DNA of 64,000 bases from Azospirillum sp. RU38E (GTDB lineage: Bacteria; Pseudomonadota; Alphaproteobacteria; Azospirillales; Azospirillaceae). The stretch spans positions 124,001 to 188,000 of the forward strand of contig NZ_FZOI01000004.1 of NCBI RefSeq assembly GCF_900188385.1, in the 5' to 3' direction. The position numbers were made by a program, and so were the translations under genes. Below, one piece after another: positions 26,339-34,734 of this stretch. The first letter of the stretch is position 1, and each line of letters opens with the position of its first letter. Under the pieces are notes generated by a model. It worked only from the letters and a program-made list of their open reading frames with translations, was not told the origin of the DNA and did not search any database.

Positions 26339-28312
26339 GTGAACCGCATCTATCGCCTGCCGGTAGCCACAAAGGTGGCCGCCATGAATGCCTTCGGTCT
26401 TCTGCTGCTCTGCGCCCTGATCTTAGGCTTTGCCAATCAGCAGATGAGTGTCGCCATGGAGCGCAATGCCCATGCCACCCAGAAGCTGTCCATGCAACTG
26501 GCCTGGAACGCGGTGAAGAACGAAGGCACCCCCAGCCTGAAGGATGGCAAGCTGTTTGCCGGTGACACCGCGCTGGAGGGCAATCAGCCCCTGATCCAAT
26601 CCATCGCCAGCGTCACCGGCGGTCGCGTCACCCTGTTCAAGGGTGATATCCGGGTGGCCACCAATGTCACCGGTGCCGATGGCAAGCCGGCCGTCGGGAC
26701 AAAACTGACCAGCGCCGAGGCACGCGAAGCCGTGCTGGACCGCGGCCAACCCTATCGTGGCGAAGTGGACATCCTGGGAGAGCGCTACTACGCCGCCTAT
26801 GATCCGCTCAAGGATGCCAATGGCCAAACCATCGGTATCCTTTATGTCGGCCTGCGTAAGGCCGACCTGTTCGCGGAATTCAACCGGGCCCTGCGATGGA
26901 TCGTGATCGGTGGTGGCGTGATCGCACTGGCCATCATCCTGGGTGGCCATGCCGTCACCGCCAGCCTGCTGCGGCCGTTGCGCTCCCTGCGGGAAACCAT
27001 GGATGCTATGCGTACCGGTGACCTGTCGCGCAGCGTGGAAGGCACGGAGCGGCTGGATGATGTGGGCGCCATGGCCCGCGCCGTCGCCGTGTTCCGCGAC
27101 GGGTTGGCGGAAACCGAGGCCCTGCGCGCAGCACAGGAGGAAGAGCGTCAGGCCGCCGAAGGCCGCCGCGTCGAAGCCCTGGCCGCCATGGCCGACACAG
27201 TGGAACGCGAAACCGGCAGTGCCGTGGACCGCGTTTCCGAACGCACCCATATGATGGAGGCTGAGGCCGACCAAATGGCCGCCGCCGCCCGCCGCGTCGG
27301 CGCCAATGCCGAGGGGGTGGCCGCCGCCGCCGCCCAGGCCCTGTCCAACGCCCAGACGGTGGCCAGCGCCACCAACCAGCTGACCGCCTCCATCCAGGAA
27401 ATCGGCAATCAGGTCGCCCATTCCAGCGACGCCACTGCCCGCAGCGTACAGGCCGGCAGCGAAGCCGTTACCGCCATCGACGCCTTGGCCGGTGCCGTGT
27501 CGCAGATCGGCGATGTGGCGCAGATGATCGCCGACATCGCCGCCCAGACCAACCTGCTGGCCCTGAATGCCACCATTGAAGCCGCCCGCGCCGGGGAGGC
27601 CGGCAAGGGTTTCGCCGTGGTGGCGGGTGAGGTGAAGAATCTGGCCGGCCAGACGGCACGGGCGACGGAGGATATCAACCGCCGCATCGGTGAAATCCAG
27701 CAGGTACGCGACCGGGCGCTGGCCGCCGTGCATGATATCGGGGCACGCGTGGGCGAGTTGAACGAGGTATCGGCCGGCATCGCCGCTGCCGTGGAACAGC
27801 AATCGGCCGCCACTGCCGAAATCGCCCGCAATGTGGAACAGACCGCCCAGGCCGCGCGGGAAGTATCCTCCCGTATTGCCGAGGTGTCACAGGAGGCTGC
27901 CGCCACCGACAATGCTGCCGGCACGGTGCGCACCGCCTCGCACGGGCTGGCCGAGGCGGTGACGGCGCTGCGTGGCACCCTGGTGCGGGTGGTCCGCCAG
28001 TCGGCCGAGGAGGCGGAAAAGCGCCCGGCCCGCCGTTTCGTGCTGGACCGCGACGCCACAGCCGAAACCAAGGCCGGGCAGAAGCGGGTGCGGGTGCAGA
28101 ATATCTCTGAAGCCGGGGTGACGCTGGCCGGTCTGGATGCCAATACGGCGCGCGGGGTGTTGGTGCTGGATGGTCTGCGCCTGCCCTTCCACGGGCTGAA
28201 GGCCACCGACCGCCATTTGCACGCCGCCTTTGAACTGGACGAGGCGACGGCCAAGGCCTTCCTGGCCCGGCTGCCACACTTGGTGGATGGCTGTCAGGAA
28301 CTGGCAGCGTAA
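26339..28312 (+). CDS. Methyl-accepting chemotaxis protein with C-terminal PilZ
   Basis: 657 residues, start GTG 26339. A membrane helix (about 13-33), a periplasmic Cache-type sensor (about 35-180, with [16 protein letters not shown] and [19 protein letters not shown]), a second helix (about 183-205) and HAMP come first. The signalling coiled coil (about 300-540) has the conserved tip [20 protein letters not shown]. The last 100 residues form a PilZ-like c-di-GMP-binding domain with RPARR and NISEAG (588-593), fitting the RxxxR and (D/N)xSxxG motifs. This architecture matches Azospirillum Tlp1, an energy-taxis receptor modulated by c-di-GMP. Terminator at 28324-28345. Confidence 0.9.
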   Translation: MNRIYRLPVATKVAAMNAFGLLLLCALILGFANQQMSVAMERNAHATQKLSMQLAWNAVKNEGTPSLKDGKLFAGDTALEGNQPLIQSIASVTGGRVTLFKGDIRVATNVTGADGKPAVGTKLTSAEAREAVLDRGQPYRGEVDILGERYYAAYDPLKDANGQTIGILYVGLRKADLFAEFNRALRWIVIGGGVIALAIILGGHAVTASLLRPLRSLRETMDAMRTGDLSRSVEGTERLDDVGAMARAVAVFRDGLAETEALRAAQEEERQAAEGRRVEALAAMADTVERETGSAVDRVSERTHMMEAEADQMAAAARRVGANAEGVAAAAAQALSNAQTVASATNQLTASIQEIGNQVAHSSDATARSVQAGSEAVTAIDALAGAVSQIGDVAQMIADIAAQTNLLALNATIEAARAGEAGKGFAVVAGEVKNLAGQTARATEDINRRIGEIQQVRDRALAAVHDIGARVGELNEVSAGIAAAVEQQSAATAEIARNVEQTAQAAREVSSRIAEVSQEAAATDNAAGTVRTASHGLAEAVTALRGTLVRVVRQSAEEAEKRPARRFVLDRDATAETKAGQKRVRVQNISEAGVTLAGLDANTARGVLVLDGLRLPFHGLKATDRHLHAAFELDEATAKAFLARLPHLVDGCQELAA

Positions 28313-28323
28313 AGGCAATAGCG

Positions 28324-28345
28324 GGAAGGCCCGACCGGGCCTTCC
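28324..28345. terminator. Bidirectional terminator, chemoreceptor and porin
   Basis: GGAAGGCCC (28324-28332) pairs with GGGCCTTCC (28337-28345) over GACC, between the convergent chemoreceptor and porin genes; a short TTC tail on the plus strand. Confidence 0.65.
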
Positions 28346-28346
28346 T

Positions 28347-29063
28347 TCACCATTCCGGCTGCCAGGTGATCCCGGCCACCAGCCGCTTGCCGCAGGGGCC
28401 GGGGGCATCAGCCTTGGCCAAACCCGGCGTGTCGGAGAAGGTGAGCGACAGCGACACCGTGTTGATGCTGTAGGAGAGGCCCACGGCCCATTCATTATAA
28501 TCCGGGCCTGCGCGGTCTTCGCGCCGGTTCCATTGCCGCCCGACATGGCCGAACAGGGCGAAATTATCGTCCAGCTGCCACTGGGCTTCCAAAGCCAGAT
28601 ACAGCGCGTCCCCGGCATGGCCGGAATTATCAGGCGTGGCAATGGCAATCAGGCCGATCTGACCATGCTCCGTCACCGGCTGGTGCAGCACGGCGGAGAA
28701 TTCCCACAGATTGGCATCGCTATCGGACGGCGCACCGGGATAGCCGATCCAGGTCGCCGCCAGCTCAAGATTGCCATCAGCGATCTGCCAATCCTTAGCC
28801 AGGTAGAAATCCACCTCCGACCAGTTGTTACCCTCCCCCTCACCGATGGTGGAAGCCCAGGTGCCCAGGGTGAACCCCTCACCCAGCGCACGGGCCAAGC
28901 CCAGTTGCAGTGCCGGCTTGCCACCGGAATTGCTGAGGCTGCGATCAACATAATCGGTAACGATGGCGGCATCCGCCGTCCAGTCCTGCGCCTGGGCGGC
29001 GGGCCAGGAAGACAGCAATGCCATTCCGCAGATGCCGGCCAGCCAGCCCCAAACCTTCATCAT
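28347..29063 (-). CDS. TorF-like putative porin
   Basis: 238 residues from ATG 29063 (the next codon is also ATG). Signal peptide MMKVWGWLAGICGMALLSSWPAAQAQ, then a protein made of short amphipathic strands: DYVDRSLSNSGGKPALQLGLA, LELAATWIGYPGAPSDSD, ALYLALEAQWQLDDNFALFGHVG and the terminal VAGITWQPEW. The DYxxRSxSxxxGKPAxQ start and aromatic C-terminus fit the TorF/Gcw_chp outer-membrane family. Substrate unknown. It converges on the chemoreceptor gene, sharing its terminator hairpin. Confidence 0.75.
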   Translation of the reverse strand: MMKVWGWLAGICGMALLSSWPAAQAQDWTADAAIVTDYVDRSLSNSGGKPALQLGLARALGEGFTLGTWASTIGEGEGNNWSEVDFYLAKDWQIADGNLELAATWIGYPGAPSDSDANLWEFSAVLHQPVTEHGQIGLIAIATPDNSGHAGDALYLALEAQWQLDDNFALFGHVGRQWNRREDRAGPDYNEWAVGLSYSINTVSLSLTFSDTPGLAKADAPGPCGKRLVAGITWQPEW

Positions 29064-29453
29064 CCCGACACCGCCGCCTTTTTTGATCCAGCGGGTTCCG
29101 CCTGCATCCCCTGCAGGCAGCACCGCCCTTTTGATCCGCTGAGGATAAAAAGGGCGTCTGGCGGAAGCCATCTGAATGAAGGTGCAAAAGCAGTAGATTC
29201 CACTGATGAAGAGGTGAATGTTTATTCTTTATGCGCTGAAATTGAGAGACGTTATTATTAAAGATACCATCACTCCTGCGCGACACTAAGAATAATTCTC
29301 TATTTCACCGGTTCATGCAGATTTTCTCTTGGGGTCTGTCGGGAATGTTATACACGATTTGATTTTATGTATCACCGTCACCCCGGCGCAGGCCGGGGTG
29401 ACGGTGAGGATAAAGTAAGGCGTTGATAATAAAAAAAAGCTTCCCGACACCCC
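29064..29453. other. Intergenic region with low GC
   Basis: About 390 nt without a convincing gene between the porin start and the small membrane-protein cassette. It is distinctly AT-richer than its surroundings (runs such as TTATTATTAAAGATA), which fits a porin promoter region or inserted DNA. It contains the 15-bp palindromic repeat at 29373-29406 and the T run of the cassette terminator. Confidence 0.6.
29373..29406. repeat. REP-like palindrome
   Basis: A perfect 15-bp inverted repeat, CACCGTCACCCCGGC with GCCGGGGTGACGGTG, over a GCAG loop. Palindromes of this GTCACCCCGGC...GCCGGGGTGAC form are common intergenic repeats in alphaproteobacterial genomes. It has no T tail and sits in an AT-rich gap, so I read it as a dispersed repeat, not a terminator. 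Confidence 0.55.
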
Positions 29454-29466
29454 TCAGGGTGTCGGG
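29429..29466 (-). terminator. Terminator of the exonuclease-ligase-small protein operon
   Basis: CCCGACACCC (29443-29452) pairs with GGGTGTCGGG (29457-29466) over CTCA; on the minus strand it is followed by AAGCTTTTTTTTATT. The hairpin overlaps the last codons and stop of the 97-residue gene. This is one of the strongest intrinsic terminators in the window. Confidence 0.85.
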
Positions 29467-29747
29467 GTCTGGGGCACAGCCGTCTTTTCCGATGGGGGCA
29501 TGATCATCAGGATCTTGCCCTGCAGGGGCTCCAGCGGTTGATAGCCCAGTGAGATGGCGACGATATAGCCGGGGATGATCAGCGCCCCAATCACCACCCC
29601 GACCAGACCGGCCAGCCGCACCCAGCCTCGCCCGCCGCGTACCGAGGTCGGCGGGATTTTCTCCAGCTCCGCCATGGCCAGCGCCATGCTGGCCGGCTGC
29701 ACCTTCTGGGCGGGATAGATCAGGACGCGGGATTTAGCGGGCTTCAT
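29454..29747 (-). CDS. Small single-helix membrane protein
   Basis: 97 residues from ATG 29747 (TTG 29756 is possible). Not recognised. A basic N-terminal half (KPAKSRVLIYPAQKVQ, cytoplasmic by the positive-inside rule) is followed by one membrane helix (about 47-70: LAGLVGVVIGALIIPGYIVAISLG) and a Pro-rich periplasmic tail (MIMPPSEKTAVPQTPTP). Overlaps the upstream 106-residue gene by 14 nt and ends inside a terminator hairpin. The layout is like that of its two upstream neighbours, so the three probably act together. The tail overlapping the terminator constrains its sequence. Confidence 0.6.
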   Translation of the reverse strand: MKPAKSRVLIYPAQKVQPASMALAMAELEKIPPTSVRGGRGWVRLAGLVGVVIGALIIPGYIVAISLGYQPLEPLQGKILMIMPPSEKTAVPQTPTP

Positions 29748-30054
29748 CAGTATCAACTTCTAATCGGGGGATGGAGGCAGCCTTTGGAGCACTCCAGTCA
29801 TAGTGGCAAGGGTCTGGATTGCCCTGTTTATCAAAGTACCGGGGCGGTGGCGGCTCGTCATCTTCAATGACAGTGACCATCATCGGCGATCCCACAAGTC
29901 TTTCCACCAGTTCCTGTCTCTGGGTCACCGCAGGCAGCCCAAGAAAGAGAATGGGAACCGCTGAAGCACCAAAGGCTGGCCCGGAAAGCCCGACACCAGC
30001 CAGCTTTTCCCGCCCGAAATATTTAGCGGGATTTATGGGTGCGTTTTTCCGCAC
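29734..30054 (-). CDS. Small membrane protein, paralogue of its neighbour
   Basis: 106 residues from GTG 30054, the only reasonable start in frame. Not recognised. One membrane helix lies at about 19-42 (LAGVGLSGPAFGASAVPILFLGL), then VTQRQELVERLVGSPMMVTVIEDDE and a tail with PPPPRYFDKQGNPDPCHYDW. The segment from GLSG to the PMM motif is similar to the 86-residue protein upstream. It overlaps that gene by 32 nt and the downstream gene by 14 nt, so all three are likely translationally coupled. Lower GC than the flanking ligase suggests acquisition. Confidence 0.6.
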   Translation of the reverse strand: MRKNAPINPAKYFGREKLAGVGLSGPAFGASAVPILFLGLPAVTQRQELVERLVGSPMMVTVIEDDEPPPPRYFDKQGNPDPCHYDWSAPKAASIPRLEVDTDEAR

Positions 30055-30283
30055 GGGGTGGAGTGACTTCTTCTAAGACGAAAACTCCCGGACAATATAT
30101 AGCCAAGGATGCATCCCCTATGTCAAACTCTGCAAACATGAACGGCACGCCCACGGCTTGTTCCACCGTCTCCTGCTCATACGTCACGACAGACAGCCAG
30201 AGCGAGATGACGAGAAGGCCCCCCATACAGGTTGCCAGCCCGGAAAGCCCGGCACGGACCACCTTTCCCGACCAACCTGACAT
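30023..30283 (-). CDS. Small membrane protein downstream of ligase
   Basis: 86 residues from ATG 30283, with GGGGG just upstream; GTG 30289 is an alternative. Not recognised. One membrane helix (about 10-32: AGLSGLATCMGGLLVISLWLSVV) is followed by TYEQETVEQAVGVPFMFAEFDIGD and a charged tail (EVTPPRAEKRTHKSR). It starts 26 nt after the DNA ligase stop codon on the same strand. The GLSG...VT-QE-VE-VG-P-M pattern is shared with the next protein, indicating a tandem duplication. A role alongside the repair enzymes is possible but only by proximity. Confidence 0.6.
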   Translation of the reverse strand: MSGWSGKVVRAGLSGLATCMGGLLVISLWLSVVTYEQETVEQAVGVPFMFAEFDIGDASLAIYCPGVFVLEEVTPPRAEKRTHKSR

Positions 30284-30309
30284 GGGCACCCCCGGTTTCT
30301 GCCGCCAGG

Positions 30310-31932
30310 CTATGATACCACCATCCGCTCCAATGTCTCCAGCCGATCTGCCTCTGCCGCTGGTTTGTCCCAGCGGATGCGGCTGATGCGGGGGAAGCGC
30401 ATGGCGATGCCACTTTTGTGCCGGGCGGAGGAGTGAACGCTGTCGAACGCCACCTCGAACACCAGCCCCGGCGACACCTCCCGCACCGGGCCGAAACGGT
30501 TGCTGGTATGGTTGCGCACCCAGCGGTCGATCTGGGCCAGTTCTTCATCCGTAAAGCCGAAATAGGCTTTGCCGACCGGCACCAGTTCGCCCCCTGCCCC
30601 CGGCTCTCCCCGCCAGGCCCCAAAGGTGTAGTCGCTGTAAAAGCTGGAGCGTTTGCCATGGCCACGCTGGGCATACATCAGCACGCAATCGGCCACCAGC
30701 GGCCCGCGCTTCCATTTGAACCAGGGGCCTTTGGGGCGGCCGGCGACATAGGTGCTGTCGCGCCGTTTCAGCATCACCCCTTCGATGGCGCCATCTTCCA
30801 CCGCGCTGTCGCGGGCATTCAGCCGCAAGGTGGCCAGTTCTTCCCAATTTTGGAAATCCAGCAGGGGGGACAGGTCCATGGCGTTGGGGTTGCTGCGGGC
30901 GAACCAGCCTTCCAACCGGGCGCGGCGTTCATCGAAGGGAAGGCCGCGCAGGTCTTCATCGCCGTCAAACAGGATATCGTAAATCCGCACCCAGGCCGGA
31001 TAGTCCTTTAGCAGTTTCGCCGTAACCTGCTTGCGGTTCAAGCGTTGCTGGAGGTCGTTGAAGGGGGCGATGCGGCCATCGCGCGCCACCAGCAATTCCC
31101 CATCCAGCACGGCGGTAAAGCCCATATGCGCCGCCACATCGGGGAAGGCGGTGGCGATCTGGTCGCCGGTGCGGCTGTAAATCCGCGCCGCCCCCGGCTG
31201 GCCGCGTGCCACCAGCTGCACGCGGATGCCATCCCATTTCCATTCAGCGCGGAAATCCGTGGCTGAAAGGCTCTCCAAATCCCCCTCCTCCAGCGGATGG
31301 GACAGCATCATCGGGCGGAAACCGCCGGTGCCGGCCACATCCGGGCGGGGGCCGCTGCCCGAGAGCCAGTCGAACAGCGGTTGATAGGGTGGGGTCAGCC
31401 CGTGCCAGATTTCCTCAATCGCATCCACATCCACGGCCACGCCGCGCGCCGTGCCATAATCGGCCAGGGCCGTCTTGGCCAGCCGGGCCGACACGCCGAT
31501 ACGCATTCCGCCGGTGATCAGCTTCAGCAGCGCCCAGCGCCCCGTGGCGTCCAGCCCATCCAGCCAGCCTTCGATCAGGCCTGGTACCTCTGCCCGTTTG
31601 GCCCCGGCCAATGCTGCAACGATCTCCGACAAGGACGGCGATGGCTGGTTGCTGCCGGGCCGCTGCGGCCAGATCAGGGCCACGGTTTCGGCCAGATCGC
31701 CGACAAAATCATAGGAGAGTGCGAACAGGGTGGCATCGGTGCGCGACGCCACCAGTTCGCGCACCAGGGCCGGCTTGGCGGCAGCAAAGGACAGGCCGCC
31801 GGTCAGCGCCGCCAAGCCATAGCCGCGATCCGGGTCCGGCGTCTGGGCAAAATAATCCACCAGCAGGCGGAGCTTGCCATTGCGGGCGGGCTGATAGGCC
31901 AAGGCATCGATCAGGGCGGCGAACCGTTCCAT
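30310..31932 (-). CDS. ATP-dependent DNA ligase
   Basis: 540 residues. An N-terminal DNA-binding domain (about 1-200) precedes the nucleotidyltransferase core with the adenylated lysine in EWKWDGIRVQLVARG, followed by AVLDGELLVARDGRIAPF and GVMLKRRDSTYVAGRPKGPWFKWKR, and an OB domain ending ISRIRWDKPAAEADRLETLERM. This is the bacterial ligase that travels with a metallo-beta-lactamase exonuclease, as it does here: the exonuclease gene ends 3 nt upstream. The helicase (Lhr-like) and phosphoesterase that complete the cluster in many genomes are not in this window. Role: repair of DNA breaks, in addition to the replicative NAD ligase. Confidence 0.93.
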   Translation of the reverse strand: MERFAALIDALAYQPARNGKLRLLVDYFAQTPDPDRGYGLAALTGGLSFAAAKPALVRELVASRTDATLFALSYDFVGDLAETVALIWPQRPGSNQPSPSLSEIVAALAGAKRAEVPGLIEGWLDGLDATGRWALLKLITGGMRIGVSARLAKTALADYGTARGVAVDVDAIEEIWHGLTPPYQPLFDWLSGSGPRPDVAGTGGFRPMMLSHPLEEGDLESLSATDFRAEWKWDGIRVQLVARGQPGAARIYSRTGDQIATAFPDVAAHMGFTAVLDGELLVARDGRIAPFNDLQQRLNRKQVTAKLLKDYPAWVRIYDILFDGDEDLRGLPFDERRARLEGWFARSNPNAMDLSPLLDFQNWEELATLRLNARDSAVEDGAIEGVMLKRRDSTYVAGRPKGPWFKWKRGPLVADCVLMYAQRGHGKRSSFYSDYTFGAWRGEPGAGGELVPVGKAYFGFTDEELAQIDRWVRNHTSNRFGPVREVSPGLVFEVAFDSVHSSARHKSGIAMRFPRISRIRWDKPAAEADRLETLERMVVS

Positions 31933-31935
31933 GGT

Positions 31936-32979
31936 TCACGTCTCCTCATCGCCGAAACCGACCAGATGCAGGGGCCGGGCGCGGAAGCCGTTCAGATTGG
32001 CCCAATGCACCAGCGCCTCCTCCGCGCCATGGGTCACCCAAACTTCCGGGGCGGCCACATCCTGCAGGGTCTGGCAGAGTTCATCCCAATCGGCATGATC
32101 GGAAATCACCAGCGGCATCTCCACCCCGTGCTGGCGGGCACGTGCGCGGACCCGCATCCAGCCGGATGCATAAGCGATCAGGGGATCGGGCAGGCGGCGG
32201 GCCCATTTATCCATCAGGGCCGATGGTGGGGCCAGCACAATGGCGCCCCGCATCTCCTCCTTGGCGGCTGCGGTGGCCGGGCGCAACTCCCCCAGATCGA
32301 CGCCATGGCGTTGATACAGCTCACACAGTGGCAGGTGGGCGCCGTGCAGATAGATAGGCTTATCATAGCCCGCCTCCCGCAGATGGGCGATCAGCCGCTG
32401 ACACTTACCCAGCGCGTAGCAACCCACCACCAGCGAGCGCTCCGGGAACACCTGCCCGGCATGGAGCAGCCGGGCAATCTCCGCCGCTGCGGGCGGGTGG
32501 CGGAAGACCGGCAGGCCGAAGGTGGCTTCCGTGATGAAGGCATCACAGGCCACCGGCTCAAACGGGGCGCAGGTGGGATCATGCCGGCGCTTATAATCAC
32601 CGGAAACCACGACGCGGCTGCCCTGATAGTCCAGCACCACCTGGGCACTGCCCAGCACATGGCCCGCCGGCACCAGGGTGACGGTGACATCATGGATACG
32701 CAGCGGCTGGTGATAGGCCAGCGCCTGCAGGCTGCCGCCCGCCCCCTCCCCCAACCGTGCCCGCATGATATCCAACGTCGGCAATGTCGCCAGCACATGG
32801 GCATGGCCCGGCCTTGCATGGTCGGAATGGCCATGGCTGATGATTGCGCGGTTGACGGCACGGATAGGGTCAACATGGAACCCGCCCGGTTCCACCCAAA
32901 GGCCGCCACCCTGTTCCGGCGGGCAGGGTCGCACCCAACTGTCGGGCGGCGGGGGTGGGTCGGTGGCTGGCATGGTCAT
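31936..32979 (-). CDS. Ligase-associated DNA exonuclease (MBL fold)
   Basis: 347 residues. A metallo-beta-lactamase domain of the beta-CASP type: metal motif ISHGHSDHARPGH, the second His in PAGHVLGSAQVVLDY, GDYKRRHDP, then a beta-CASP segment and the C-terminal HADWDELCQTL...VWVTHGAEEALVHWA. Such proteins are annotated as ligase-associated DNA damage response exonucleases, related to mRNA 3'-end processing factors. It lies 3 nt upstream of the ligase gene, so the two are co-translated. A Pro-rich N-terminus (PATDPPPPPDS) precedes the fold; a second ATG at 32973 is possible. Confidence 0.9.
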   Translation of the reverse strand: MTMPATDPPPPPDSWVRPCPPEQGGGLWVEPGGFHVDPIRAVNRAIISHGHSDHARPGHAHVLATLPTLDIMRARLGEGAGGSLQALAYHQPLRIHDVTVTLVPAGHVLGSAQVVLDYQGSRVVVSGDYKRRHDPTCAPFEPVACDAFITEATFGLPVFRHPPAAAEIARLLHAGQVFPERSLVVGCYALGKCQRLIAHLREAGYDKPIYLHGAHLPLCELYQRHGVDLGELRPATAAAKEEMRGAIVLAPPSALMDKWARRLPDPLIAYASGWMRVRARARQHGVEMPLVISDHADWDELCQTLQDVAAPEVWVTHGAEEALVHWANLNGFRARPLHLVGFGDEET

Positions 32980-33025
32980 ATCCCTGATATAGGCTCTATT
33001 CCAGCCTCTGCCAGCCGCTCCCCGT

Positions 33026-34564
33026 TCAACCCGCCTTCATGTGGATGGCCGACCCCGGCCCCAGCGGCAGATCCAGGATCACCCAGCCGGAGAATAGGGC
33101 GACAGCGGCAAAGCCCATCCACAGCGCCAGTGGCAGCATGGTGGCGATCAGCGAACCGATGCCAAATCCTGGCACATAGCGCTGGCACATGATCAGGATC
33201 AGCGGGAAATAGGGCAGCAGCGGCGTGATCGGGTTGGTGAAGCTGTCCCCCACGCGATAGGCTGCCTGTGTGGCTTCCGGGGTGACACCGACCAGCATCA
33301 GCATGGGCACCAGCACCGGCCCCAGAATGGCCCATTTGGCGGACGCACTGCCGATGAGGATATTGATCAGGGCCGAGACCAGGATCAGCGCCAGCATCAG
33401 CGGCAACCCGACAATGCCGGCGGATTTCAGCATCTCCGCCCCTTCGATGGCAAGGATCACCCCCAGGTTCGACCAGCCGAACAGGGCGATGAAGACGGCA
33501 CAGCAGAAGGCCAACACAATATAGCCGCCCATATCGGCCATGGATTGGCCCATCATCCGCACCACATCCTTGTCATTGCGGATGATGCGGGCGCCGATGC
33601 CATAGGCGATGCCGATGATCAGGAAAATGGCGAACAGCATCGCCACCAGCCCCTTCAGGAACGGTTCCACCGTGCCCTTGGCATCGCGGAAGATCGCCCC
33701 TTCCGGCAGCACGGCGGCCAGCATGGCCAGGATGCACAGCAGCAGCGCCCCGCCGGCAAAGCGCAGGCCGCGCCGTTCCGCCGCCTGCTGCGCTTCCGTC
33801 ACCGTTTCCACCGTCACCACATGGCCGGCGGGAACGGGGGCGGTGGCCAGCAGGCGCGGTTCCACCAACCGGTCCAGCACGACGGTGCCGACGATGCTGA
33901 ACAGCGGCACAAAGGCCATCATCAGATACCAGTTGGCGGTCACCGGCACCTCATAGGCGGGATCGACCAGCCGGGCCGCCGCCTGGGTGATGCCGGCCAG
34001 CAGCGGGTCCAGCCCGGTGATCAGGATGTTGGAGGAAAAGCCCGCTGACACCCCGGCAAAGGCGGCCGCGATACCGGCGACCGGATGCCGCCCTACACTG
34101 TGGAACATCAGGCCGGCCAGCGGGATCAGCACCACATAGCCGGCATCGGTGGCCAGGCTGGATTGCACGCCGGCGAATATCACCGTGAAGGTCAGCAGGC
34201 TTTTCGGCATGGCGCGCACCAGCGCCCCCAGCGACGCCCCGATCAGCCCGGTCTTTTCCGCCACGCCGACGCCCATCATCACCAGCAGCACCATGGCCAG
34301 CGGCGGGAAGCTGGCGAAAATGGTCGGCATGTCGGTGAACAGGCGGCGGATATTCTCCGCCGACAGCAGGCTGACCGCCGCCACCTCCTTGCCCGTCGCC
34401 GGATGGAGGGCCGAGACGCCCATGCCGGCCATGGTGGCCGACAGGGCGATCAGGATGATGATGGCGATCAGGAACAGGCTGGCCGGGTCGGGCAGGCGGT
34501 TGCCCACCCGTTCAATGGCGCCCAGAATGCCGCCCGAGGATTGTCCGATAGGTTGGTTTGCCAT
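33026..34564 (-). CDS. AbgT-family transporter
   Basis: 512 residues with about 11 membrane segments. Family features are the N-terminal LPDPASLFLIAIIILIALSA, the re-entrant hairpin region FAGVQSSLATDAGYVVLIPLAGLMFHSVGRHPVAGIAAAFAGVSAGFSSNILI in outline, and SASAKWAILGPVLVPMLMLVG with the YRVGDSFTNPITPLLPYFPLIL C-terminal hairpin. AbgT proteins import p-aminobenzoyl-glutamate or, in MtrF/YdaH, export sulfonamides; the direction cannot be read here. No abgAB hydrolase genes are nearby. It is divergent from psuG. Confidence 0.9.
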   Translation of the reverse strand: MANQPIGQSSGGILGAIERVGNRLPDPASLFLIAIIILIALSATMAGMGVSALHPATGKEVAAVSLLSAENIRRLFTDMPTIFASFPPLAMVLLVMMGVGVAEKTGLIGASLGALVRAMPKSLLTFTVIFAGVQSSLATDAGYVVLIPLAGLMFHSVGRHPVAGIAAAFAGVSAGFSSNILITGLDPLLAGITQAAARLVDPAYEVPVTANWYLMMAFVPLFSIVGTVVLDRLVEPRLLATAPVPAGHVVTVETVTEAQQAAERRGLRFAGGALLLCILAMLAAVLPEGAIFRDAKGTVEPFLKGLVAMLFAIFLIIGIAYGIGARIIRNDKDVVRMMGQSMADMGGYIVLAFCCAVFIALFGWSNLGVILAIEGAEMLKSAGIVGLPLMLALILVSALINILIGSASAKWAILGPVLVPMLMLVGVTPEATQAAYRVGDSFTNPITPLLPYFPLILIMCQRYVPGFGIGSLIATMLPLALWMGFAAVALFSGWVILDLPLGPGSAIHMKAG

Positions 34565-34734
34565 ACTGCCTTCCTTGTCCGTTTTTCGGGGCCGGTCTTA
34601 CCGCCGGCACCATCGCTTCAGTGCTAACCGCAGAGCTGGGTTGCGGCAAGCGGGAAGCAGCCTTGCAGCCCCTGATCCGCGTTTGCGTGCCGCCCGGCGC
34701 GGGGGCATTCTCCGCTGCAAAGCAGGAGAGACAG

